Shown one piece after another: positions 48,559 through 55,425 of a stretch of 64,000 nt of DNA. The first letter of the stretch is position 1. Every line of letters begins with the position of its first letter. The notes below the pieces were generated by a model. That model made no database searches. It worked only from the letters and a program-made list of their open reading frames with translations, and had not been told where the DNA came from. The stretch comes from Saccharibacillus sacchari DSM 19268 (GTDB taxonomy: Bacteria > Bacillota > Bacilli > Paenibacillales > Paenibacillaceae): positions 4,040,600-4,104,599 of the forward strand of contig NZ_KK073875.1 of NCBI RefSeq assembly GCF_000585395.1, read 5' to 3'. A program made the translations under genes and the position numbers.

Positions 48559-48837
48559 ATGCAGCTTACGATGGATGAAATTATCAATGCGGTCTGTCTG
48601 AATATCGCGGAACGCCGGGTGATTAAGCCTACGGAAGTTACGGTTGAGATGTTATGGGATGAGGATTTGGGGTACAGCGCGCATATTACGGTGCAAGGGC
48701 GCGACTGGTACATCAACGAAGGTTCGCTGATCGAAGCCATCACCCAATATCTGGACCGGGAATACGGAATTCGTGCTTTTCAAGATCAGATCAGATTGGA
48801 TTTGACGGATGAAATTATCGCGCATATTGCGGTGTAG
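48559..48837 (+). CDS. YxcD-like DUF2653 protein
   Basis: The 92-residue protein of the YxcD family shows MDEIINAVCLNIAERR, VEMLWDEDLGYSAHITVQGR and AITQYLDREYGI, which fill the domain. It begins 3 bases after the preceding stop, so it is in the same ECF-controlled operon. No enzyme motif is seen. Repeat copy B follows directly, then a terminator. Confidence 0.82.
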   Translation: MQLTMDEIINAVCLNIAERRVIKPTEVTVEMLWDEDLGYSAHITVQGRDWYINEGSLIEAITQYLDREYGIRAFQDQIRLDLTDEIIAHIAV

Positions 48838-48850
48838 GCGTGTTTCCTCT

Positions 48851-49050
48851 TAAGCTCCTGTTCGTTGATCAGAGGCCGGGAGCTGCGGGAGAAATTGTCA
48901 GCCTATGCTTCCGAAGTGCATTTCTTCGAAATGCTTCACAATCCGCTGTTTCTCTCGGAAAATTTGATTTAAGTTTTTATTGGAATTTTCCGAGTTCAAA
49001 GGCGTATTTCACTGAATTTCTCCCTCCGCCTGGCGCTTCGCTCAGACTCA
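48851..49050 (+). repeat. Structured intergenic repeat, copy B
   Basis: Order: GCGGGAGAAATT; m block (TATGCTTCCGAAGTGCATTT, TTCGAAATGCTTCA); a perfect 11-bp stem CTCGGAAAATT/AATTTTCCGAG; TTCAAAGGCG; CACTGAATTTCTCCCTCCGC and CGCTTCGCTC. The flanking blocks match copy A, while the stem has a different but still paired sequence. It sits in the 3' region of the YxcD-like gene. Confidence 0.75.
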
Positions 49051-49068
49051 AACCTTTTTTAGAAACAT

Positions 49069-49100
49069 TAAGCCTGGTCTTTCAGAGATCAGGCTTTTTT
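49069..49100 (+). terminator. Intrinsic terminator after the ECF-driven operon
   Basis: AAGCCTG pairs with CAGGCTT around a loop of about 14 bases, followed by TTTTTT on the plus strand, downstream of repeat copy B. Confidence 0.85.
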
Positions 49101-49116
49101 ATGTAGAGAATATAGG

Positions 49117-49926
49117 TTATGCTTTTTCTTTGAGTAAAGGATTCACGATTTCTTTTTTGGATCGGCTCTGTATGTTCAGCGTCAAATTGGGTAAAGAAAC
49201 GCGCATGTTTTCATGCTGCTTATTCTCCGTTGTCAAAGAAATTTCAATCCTATAATCATGGGCAGGAACGAATCGAATCCACTGACCGCTTTTTCCGGAA
49301 AGTTCGATTTCCAGAATTCCCTTTTGTTCGATCTGACGGCATTCTTCGAAAATGGTCTTGACCATTTCCATGTCGCGGGTGCTCCATTTTCCATAAATAT
49401 CGACGGCAACCATTCCCGTGATGCCCGCGTCTTTGCTATTCGGCACCATATACTGCTCCATGAATGCTCGGCTTTTGTCATCGTTCATTTGTTGGAAGAA
49501 AAATTGGAACGGAACTCCTTCGAACGGTTTCACGTAAGCATTGCGCCAAGGCATCGTTCGGGTGAGCAGGTTGAAAAACCAGCGGAATGCCAGAGGTTGG
49601 GGTCGGCTGATTTCGATGCCTTTGCCTGATAAGCGTTCATATACGGCGTCCAGATCCGGCACGTCCAGAGCAAAACCCACGACTCCCCGGTGTCCTTCCA
49701 AATAACGTTTCGTCCAATCGGCTACCCAACCTCCGCCATCCGGTCGCTTGATGTGCACCATCTCCAGATACTCGCCGCCGATCCACAGATTGGATACTTT
49801 AAAACCTCGCGTGCCTTTTCCCCACTTCGGTTCGTACGGTAATCCGCTATCTCGAATCGCTTGAATTCGGGTCGGATCGCTTTGCACATCCGCGTCTACG
49901 TTGACTACAAGATGATCGATTTTCAT
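49117..49926 (-). CDS. Glyoxalase-like (VOC-type) protein
   Basis: The 269-residue protein starts MKIDHLVVNVDADVQSD, the first strand of a VOC-type glyoxalase-like domain, with LWIGGEYLEMVHIKRPDGGGW and VVGFALDVPDLDAVYERL as further family pattern. Metal ligands of the His/Glu type can be placed (His5, Glu in YLEM), but no substrate is suggested. A GGAGAAAT site precedes the ATG. It is divergent from the MerR gene, whose operator lies in the shared intergenic space. Confidence 0.75.
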   Translation of the reverse strand: MKIDHLVVNVDADVQSDPTRIQAIRDSGLPYEPKWGKGTRGFKVSNLWIGGEYLEMVHIKRPDGGGWVADWTKRYLEGHRGVVGFALDVPDLDAVYERLSGKGIEISRPQPLAFRWFFNLLTRTMPWRNAYVKPFEGVPFQFFFQQMNDDKSRAFMEQYMVPNSKDAGITGMVAVDIYGKWSTRDMEMVKTIFEECRQIEQKGILEIELSGKSGQWIRFVPAHDYRIEISLTTENKQHENMRVSLPNLTLNIQSRSKKEIVNPLLKEKA

Positions 49927-49977
49927 TATAATTTCTCCTTTATCCCCTCTGGCTTCTGTTTAAAATCTTCGTCTCAT

Positions 49978-49995
49978 GTTAAAGTGAGCTTTAAC
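49978..49995. promoter_or_regulatory. MerR-type operator 1 (upstream of the merR gene)
   Basis: GTTAAAGTGAGCTTTAAC is a perfect 7+4+7 palindrome. Its core, TTAAA-N6-TTTAA, is identical in arms and spacing to the site at 50421-50436. It lies 17 bases before the MerR start codon, suggesting autoregulation and perhaps control of the divergent gene. Confidence 0.72.
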
Positions 49996-50012
49996 GAAAC
50001 GAGGTGCAAATC

Positions 50013-50390
50013 ATGTTTACGATCAAAGAAGTACAAGAAAAATTCGGCCTGCCGGCTTCGACATTGCGGTTTTACGAAAAAGAAGGCATCCTTCCGCCAA
50101 TCGGACGGGATAGCGGCGGGCGTCGATTATATAGCGAACCGGAACTTGAATGGTTGCAGTTGGTCGTTGCGCTCCGCGATACCGGCATGACGATGGATCA
50201 TATCAAAGATTACGTCGAATTGGTCAAACAAGGCGACGAAACGCTGCATCAACGTCGACAGATCCTGCTGGAGCACAAACAGGACGTCGAACGCAAAATG
50301 AACCAGACGCTTGAACACTTGGAGAAAATCAATCGAAAAATGGCGATATACGATCTGCTCGCGCACGGGAAAAGGGACTTTTTGATCTAA
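50013..50390 (+). CDS. MerR-family transcriptional regulator (AdhR/NmlR-like)
   Basis: The 125-residue regulator has N-terminal helix-turn-helix FTIKEVQEKFGLPASTLRFYE (about 2-22), wing GGRRLYSEPELEW, then a long dimerisation helix with the DETLHQRRQILLEHKQDVERK coiled coil and a short tail without cysteine. Cys-free tails are known in AdhR-type sensors of aldehydes, but no sensor residue can be named here. I start at the ATG at 50013, three codons inside the longest frame, because GAGGTG is better spaced. It probably activates the SDR gene downstream. Confidence 0.88.
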   Translation: MFTIKEVQEKFGLPASTLRFYEKEGILPPIGRDSGGRRLYSEPELEWLQLVVALRDTGMTMDHIKDYVELVKQGDETLHQRRQILLEHKQDVERKMNQTLEHLEKINRKMAIYDLLAHGKRDFLI

Positions 50391-50415
50391 TCTCAGATGA
50401 ACTTGAAATTCTCGC

Positions 50416-50446
50416 TTGACTTAAACTTCACTTTAATTTGTATGCT
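50416..50446 (+). promoter_or_regulatory. MerR-activated promoter with 19-bp spacer
   Basis: TTGACT and TATGCT are separated by 19 bases, the overlong spacing that MerR-family activators correct by twisting DNA. The operator TTAAA-N6-TTTAA (50421-50436) lies in the spacer. The SDR start codon is 32 bases downstream of the -10. Confidence 0.8.
50421..50436. promoter_or_regulatory. MerR-type operator 2 (in the SDR promoter)
   Basis: TTAAACTTCACTTTAA has the same arms and 6-base spacing as operator 1, and is placed between -35 and -10. Confidence 0.75.
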
Positions 50447-50477
50447 GACGGTATACCTTTAGAAGGAGTGAATTCAT

Positions 50478-51323
50478 TTGTCGCAGAAAAAAGTATGGTT
50501 CATTACCGGTTGTTCCACAGGATTCGGCCGGGAGTTGGCAAGCAAACTGATCGAGCAGCAATATCCCGTCGTGATTACCGCGCGCAATCCCGAATCGCTG
50601 TCGGAGCTTGCGCAGGGACGCGAAGACCAGGTACTTGCACTAAAACTGGACGTGACGGATACGCAGCAGATTCAAGATGCCGTGTCCGCGGCGCAACAAA
50701 AGTTCGGCCGCATCGACGTGCTGGTGAATAATGCCGGCATCGGCTACTTCGCTTCCGTCGAAGAAAGCCTGGAAGAAGAAACGCGCAACATGTTCGAAAT
50801 CAATTTCTGGGGATTGATGCATGCGACGAATGCTGTACTCCCCGTGATGCGTGAACAAAAATCCGGCCATATTATCAACTTCTCTTCAATCGGCGGATTA
50901 ACTTCGTTCCCTACGCTCGGTTACTATCATGCGACCAAATATGCGGTAGAAGGCATTTCCGAGAGTTTGGCGCAAGAAGTGGCGGAAAGCGGCATCCATG
51001 TCTCGATTATCGAACCAAGCAGTTTCCGTACCGATTGGGGCGGGCGCTCTTCGGTCAAAACGGAAACCCGGATTCCCGAATACGAAAACACGGTCGGACG
51101 CATGCTGAGCGGCATCGGTCAAAGCGCCGGCCAAGAACCGGGCGATCCGGCAAAAGCCGCCGAAGCGCTGATCCATATTGCCGAATTGGACGCGCCTCCT
51201 TTGCGCTTGCTGCTCGGCAACGGTGCTTATCAAGCCGCAACGCATAAGTTCACGAACCTGTTGAGTTCGATCGAGGAATGGAAAGAAACGACGATCGGCG
51301 CGGATTTCCCGCAGCAACCTTAA
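50478..51323 (+). CDS. Short-chain dehydrogenase/reductase
   Basis: The NAD(P)-dependent oxidoreductase has cofactor loop TGCSTGFG at 10-17, NNAG at 84-87, and catalytic Ser136 or 137, Tyr150 and Lys154 (YHATK). 281 residues is in the classical SDR range. It starts with TTG, with AAGGAG 10 bases upstream. The MerR-type promoter suggests that it removes or makes an aldehyde or quinone-like compound; that is inferred from regulation only. Confidence 0.92.
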   Translation: MSQKKVWFITGCSTGFGRELASKLIEQQYPVVITARNPESLSELAQGREDQVLALKLDVTDTQQIQDAVSAAQQKFGRIDVLVNNAGIGYFASVEESLEEETRNMFEINFWGLMHATNAVLPVMREQKSGHIINFSSIGGLTSFPTLGYYHATKYAVEGISESLAQEVAESGIHVSIIEPSSFRTDWGGRSSVKTETRIPEYENTVGRMLSGIGQSAGQEPGDPAKAAEALIHIAELDAPPLRLLLGNGAYQAATHKFTNLLSSIEEWKETTIGADFPQQP

Positions 51324-51466
51324 CATCCCGCGCTGCTCGAAGCCATCGATTCAAACCTCTGATAAACGAGTTTGTCGACCCTATTCGAGATAAGTTCCGC
51401 GTAAAGATCTTATCAAAAAGAATTTCTATTTCGTTCTTCTTGATCCTTATTTTAACACGTACTATT

Positions 51467-51503
51467 AAAAACCGCCTTTCCGATTTGCGGAAAGGCGGTT
51501 TTC
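51467..51503. terminator. Bidirectional terminator between the SDR and GH115 genes
   Basis: AAAACCGCCTTTCC pairs with GGAAAGGCGGTTTT around a six-base loop. T runs flank it on both strands, 144 bases after the SDR stop and 12 bases after the GH115 stop. Confidence 0.92.
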
Positions 51504-51515
51504 GGATTGTGCATC

Positions 51516-53603
51516 TTAATCTTGGGCATCGCTCAGCAGACGTTCCTTTAACCTCGCTGCCAAATCGTCGTCCGTCAGCGGTTCCCGGTGCGTATTCTCC
51601 AAATAAATATGCTTCTCCGTTTCCGGCATCAAATATTGCTTGTACCATAGGAAAAAGTCCGGGCTATCCCCGTGCATGCGCAGCACTTTTCGCAACGTAT
51701 CGACATTTTGCACCGTGCTCGCGATATTGGTTAACCAATCGGCGCGATAAAAGTCGGCCCATTTTCCATGTTCGGCCGCGCGTAGCGCATCCATTCCCCG
51801 ACGGTAATGCCACAGCGATTCCGAAGCCAACACGAACGCTTGCGGGTATTGCCCCAGTCGATGCGCGGCGTAAGAGCGGCACAGTTGATAAAAGCCTTCA
51901 CTCCCCGACAAATGCAGCTCGCCGTGAAACCGCAAATGATCCTTGGCACGCTGACGATCATCGTCGCCCAGCTTCGCCAACGTCTCGTCGCATTGTTCAA
52001 GCCAACTTTTCCATTTGCCGATGGCAGGCGCAAGCCTTTCTTCGAATGCTTGGATCTGCTGCTCAAACGAGCCTGCACCGACCGCCCAGTCCAGACGGTG
52101 ATCGCTCTCGGTTTCTTTTCCTTGCAGCCAATGACCGATGATCTGCCTCGCCGGATGATGGTAGTATTGCTCGCCCGCCAAATCGTCGGAATGCGGACCG
52201 TAAGGCAGAGTGGCCTCGGCGTAACTTCGATAAAGCCTGGCCAGCGCCTCATGCTCCGATGCGTAATAAGAGCGGACGAAGCTTTGCAAATGCTGCTTCG
52301 TATCAATTGCGCCTTCATTCCACAGCGTACTGACGATATCAAGCGGATATACATGGGGCCGAATATTTCCGCTGTTGAGGATGAGATAATCGGATGCTCC
52401 CACCGCAAATGCCCCCTCGAGCTCGCTTTTCAAAAAGTCGGCGCTTCCTGCGAACATCGTCAAATGGTTGGAAGCTTGCAGATCGTGGAACGTCACATGC
52501 ACATATAATCCGTGACGACCCGAATCTTTGGCTGACGGAAGCGAAGGAACCCGAAGATTGATGTCGTCTCTGCGCCGCGATACCATTTTGCCGTACCCGT
52601 TATCCGCCCAGACCCTGATCGTGTTCTCGGGCAACGAGATCAACCCTTCTTGATACAACTCCGCAATCTCTCCGTATAAAGCCACGCAGCAGACCGGGTC
52701 TTCCACGTATTCGCGGATCATGTCGTATTGCTTTTGCATGACCTGACCGATCAGTTCGCCCCGCTTGAACGGCGTGTCGAAGCTCGGGTCGTCTTCCCAA
52801 AAAGGCTTATCGCCCTGTCCGCGGAACGATAATACCCAGACGACTTTTCGATGCCGCTGCTCTTCGATCGCTTGACGCCATAACTGTTCGTACCGTTCCG
52901 GCTCTCGCAGATAACTCATTTCCCGCCCGGGATAGGCTCTGGCGAACATTTCGGCTCCCAGCGGCTCGGCATGATGATGCGTCACCCACAATCCCATTTC
53001 CGACGCCAACTCATAATGAACGCCGTGGCGCGGCAAATCCGTTCCGGGAATGACCATATTGCCTCCCGAGCGCAGCAAGGCTTCGAACACCGGCTCCCAC
53101 ACTTCGCGCGTCGGCGGATACTCCGGTTTCCAGCCGATCAGACAGACTTCGTCATTCACGAACCAGCCGCGGTATCGGACTTTGCGAGGGGAAGACGCAT
53201 AATGGACGCAAGGAATACTGATTTCGCTTCGACTTTTGATCTCCTGATCCATCCAATACCAGAAAGGCTGGATGCCCAGAAACATTCGACTGAACGCCAA
53301 CACGCCGTACACGACGCCCAATTCGTCCCGTCCGACGATATGGAGTACGGATACCTCGTCGGAAACAAACCGAAATTCAAAAGCTTCGGGATGCGCGGGA
53401 CAAGAATCATTTTCGCCGGCTAAACCGATACGGATCTGCGCTTGCCTCGGATCGGCCGCAAATTCCGGTTCGATTCCGAGCACGGCGGTCAGATCGCGTT
53501 TCAGCATTCGCAGTACGTGGGCAATCGCCGCAGAATGAGGTTCGACAGCGTAAATAAGCACTTTCCCGCTCAGATGCAACTCGCGCTTGAACGCATTGCT
53601 CAT
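51516..53603 (-). CDS. GH115-like glycoside hydrolase (xylan alpha-glucuronidase type)
   Basis: This predicted glycosidase is of family 115, enzymes that remove (4-O-methyl)glucuronic acid from xylan. The N-terminal domain (to about 150) precedes a barrel starting KVRYRGWFVNDE, with GTDLPRHGVHYELASEMGLWVTHHHAEPLG, WVLSFRGQGDKPFW, VYVHVTFHDLQ and LNSGNIRPHVYPLD in family-like order. 695 residues; there is no signal peptide, so it probably acts on imported oligosaccharides. It overlaps the esterase gene by 4 bases. Family call is from pattern memory; a profile search would settle it. Confidence 0.75.
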   Translation of the reverse strand: MSNAFKRELHLSGKVLIYAVEPHSAAIAHVLRMLKRDLTAVLGIEPEFAADPRQAQIRIGLAGENDSCPAHPEAFEFRFVSDEVSVLHIVGRDELGVVYGVLAFSRMFLGIQPFWYWMDQEIKSRSEISIPCVHYASSPRKVRYRGWFVNDEVCLIGWKPEYPPTREVWEPVFEALLRSGGNMVIPGTDLPRHGVHYELASEMGLWVTHHHAEPLGAEMFARAYPGREMSYLREPERYEQLWRQAIEEQRHRKVVWVLSFRGQGDKPFWEDDPSFDTPFKRGELIGQVMQKQYDMIREYVEDPVCCVALYGEIAELYQEGLISLPENTIRVWADNGYGKMVSRRRDDINLRVPSLPSAKDSGRHGLYVHVTFHDLQASNHLTMFAGSADFLKSELEGAFAVGASDYLILNSGNIRPHVYPLDIVSTLWNEGAIDTKQHLQSFVRSYYASEHEALARLYRSYAEATLPYGPHSDDLAGEQYYHHPARQIIGHWLQGKETESDHRLDWAVGAGSFEQQIQAFEERLAPAIGKWKSWLEQCDETLAKLGDDDRQRAKDHLRFHGELHLSGSEGFYQLCRSYAAHRLGQYPQAFVLASESLWHYRRGMDALRAAEHGKWADFYRADWLTNIASTVQNVDTLRKVLRMHGDSPDFFLWYKQYLMPETEKHIYLENTHREPLTDDDLAARLKERLLSDAQD

Positions 53604-54337
53604 GGAGCAACTACCGGCGTGCTTTTTCCAGTATCCGCTTGCGATTGAACATCGGCGAAAAGCTCGGATAACGGCCGAACCTCCTGAATGCCGATCCCAG
53701 CCAACGCCTGTGCAGCCATTCGGGCTATTGCGACGGCACCTTCTTCATTGAGATGCGTGTCATCCATAATGCCTTCCGGATAATTCGGGTGCACGCCCGG
53801 TTCAAACTGGGTAAACCACTGCCGGGAACGTTGATGGCCCATCTCCTTGTAAGCCGAAGCGCTGCGTCCTGTCAGATCGATCAACGGCACGTCTTCCCGC
53901 AGTGCCAGCGCCTCCATCGCCCGAGGGTAGTCGCCGTGCGTTTGCGTCAGCAATCCGTCGGCGTCGAACCAGCGGCGGGAGATCGAAGTGAGCAGAATCG
54001 GCTTCGCCCCTTTCGCGCGCGCTCCGTCTATGTAGCGTTTCAGGTGCTCGCCATAACTCCCCCAAGGACTTGTATGGCGATCCGGATCGTCTTTTTCATC
54101 ATTGTGTCCGAACTGGATCAGCAAGTAATCGCCTTCTCCCAGCTGCTGCAAGATGCGATCCAATCTGCCTTCATCGATAAAACTCTTACTGCTACGACCG
54201 CAGATCGCTTCATTCACGACATTCGCATTAGCTTGTAAAAAGAGTGGCAGCTTCTTCCCCCATCCCTGCATCGGTGCCCGATCTGTCGGATAATCGGCCA
54301 TCGTTGAATCTCCTGCCAAATAAAACGTAACCACCAT
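53600..54337 (-). CDS. Rhamnogalacturonan acetylesterase (SGNH, RhgT/YesY type)
   Basis: The enzyme removes acetyl groups from pectic rhamnogalacturonan. Catalytic Ser11 lies in AGDST, the oxyanion Gly and Asn are in ICGRSS and QFGHND, and DDTHLN carries the Asp-His dyad near the C-terminus. 245 residues, no signal peptide. It overlaps the GH115 gene by 4 bases and both are divergent from the AraC regulator. The pair fits debranching of plant wall fragments inside the cell. Confidence 0.88.
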   Translation of the reverse strand: MVVTFYLAGDSTMADYPTDRAPMQGWGKKLPLFLQANANVVNEAICGRSSKSFIDEGRLDRILQQLGEGDYLLIQFGHNDEKDDPDRHTSPWGSYGEHLKRYIDGARAKGAKPILLTSISRRWFDADGLLTQTHGDYPRAMEALALREDVPLIDLTGRSASAYKEMGHQRSRQWFTQFEPGVHPNYPEGIMDDTHLNEEGAVAIARMAAQALAGIGIQEVRPLSELFADVQSQADTGKSTPVVAP

Positions 54338-54425
54338 TTTAACCTCTCCCCTATTCGCAAATATACAGCTCTCAAAAAAAAGGCTAGCCCAATTTCTGCA
54401 CGATTACTCCGCTTATAACGCTTAC

Positions 54426-54456
54426 TTGACGAAGACCCCGCTTTTTTTGCTAAAAT
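54426..54456 (+). promoter_or_regulatory. Candidate promoter of the AraC gene
   Basis: TTGACG and TGC-TAAAAT (extended -10) are separated by 19 bases. The long spacer suggests that an activator may be needed. The -10 is about 80 bases before the ATG. Confidence 0.4.
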
Positions 54457-54537
54457 AGAACGATAAAATGAAAACGCATTATTTGGAATGAAGAAAATCC
54501 GTGCGAATAGTAGCGAAATCGTGAAAGGAGCTTTCTT

Positions 54538-55416
54538 ATGAACCTGCAATCGATCCCTGATTTACTTCACTACGGTGACAGCGAAGATGAAATCCGGGCC
54601 GAATTCGATCGTCGCTGCGGACACTTTTCTATGATTCAGAATCATTACCATGTGAGCTATGAGCTGTATTATTTGTTTAGCGGAGAGCGAAATTACTTCG
54701 TGAAAGACAGCTCTTATCGGATTCATGCGGGAGACCTCATTCTGATCGATTCCAACGCCGTACATAAAAGTACCGACTCCGGTATTCCCGATCATGAACG
54801 AATCGTGCTCTATTTCTCGCCGAGCTACTTCGATCGCTTTTCAACGGATGAACGTGAGCTGTTACGCACTCCTTTTACCGTTGGTTGTCCATTGGTCTCA
54901 TTAAATCTGCAAGAACGGTTGCGCGCCGAAGAGTTATTAATTTCCCTGTTAAATGAACTGAACGTGCGCCCTACCGGTTATCGCCTGCACGTTCAGCATA
55001 TGGCGGGTGAGTTGCTGCTTCTCGTAGCACGCGCTTCGCGTAAACCAGGCGTATCCACCTTGCCGGAGCCTACGCCCGTTCAGCGAAAAGTATCGGAAGT
55101 GGTGCGGCATATCAACGGGAATTTCGCCGAACCGCTCGAGCTGGATGAACTGTCGCGTCGATTCTTTATCAGTCGAAGCCATTTGAGCCGAACGTTCAAG
55201 GAAGTAACAGGGTTTGGTTTTGCCGAATATGTGAATATCACCCGCGTAAGGGAAGCCCAACGAATGCTGCGGGAGACCAAGAATAGCGTGACGACGGTCT
55301 CGGAACAGGTCGGCTTTGAAAACTTCTCGCATTTCGGCAAAATGTTCAAACGATTATCCGGCGTCTCGCCGCGGGAGTATCGGAATTTGGATCGTTTGAA
55401 TCGAGAGAACGCGTGA
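54538..55416 (+). CDS. AraC-family regulator of the GH115/esterase pair
   Basis: The 292-residue regulator has an N-terminal cupin-like sensor domain (about 25-130; HYHVSYELYYLFSG, IHAGDLILIDSNAVH) and two C-terminal helix-turn-helix motifs (LELDELSRRFFISRSHLSRTF; VTTVSEQVGFENFSHFGKMF) ending in GVSPREYR. AAAGGAG precedes the ATG. Divergent placement suggests that it activates the rhamnogalacturonan acetylesterase/GH115 operon when a plant oligosaccharide is bound. The stop is only 9 bases from the stop of the alpha-mannosidase gene. Confidence 0.93.
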   Translation: MNLQSIPDLLHYGDSEDEIRAEFDRRCGHFSMIQNHYHVSYELYYLFSGERNYFVKDSSYRIHAGDLILIDSNAVHKSTDSGIPDHERIVLYFSPSYFDRFSTDERELLRTPFTVGCPLVSLNLQERLRAEELLISLLNELNVRPTGYRLHVQHMAGELLLLVARASRKPGVSTLPEPTPVQRKVSEVVRHINGNFAEPLELDELSRRFFISRSHLSRTFKEVTGFGFAEYVNITRVREAQRMLRETKNSVTTVSEQVGFENFSHFGKMFKRLSGVSPREYRNLDRLNRENA

Positions 55417-55425
55417 AAAAGTCGG

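Noticed and set aside
54475-54488. TGAAAACGCATTAT upstream of the AraC gene as a cre site
   Set aside because: Three fixed positions disagree with the cre consensus.
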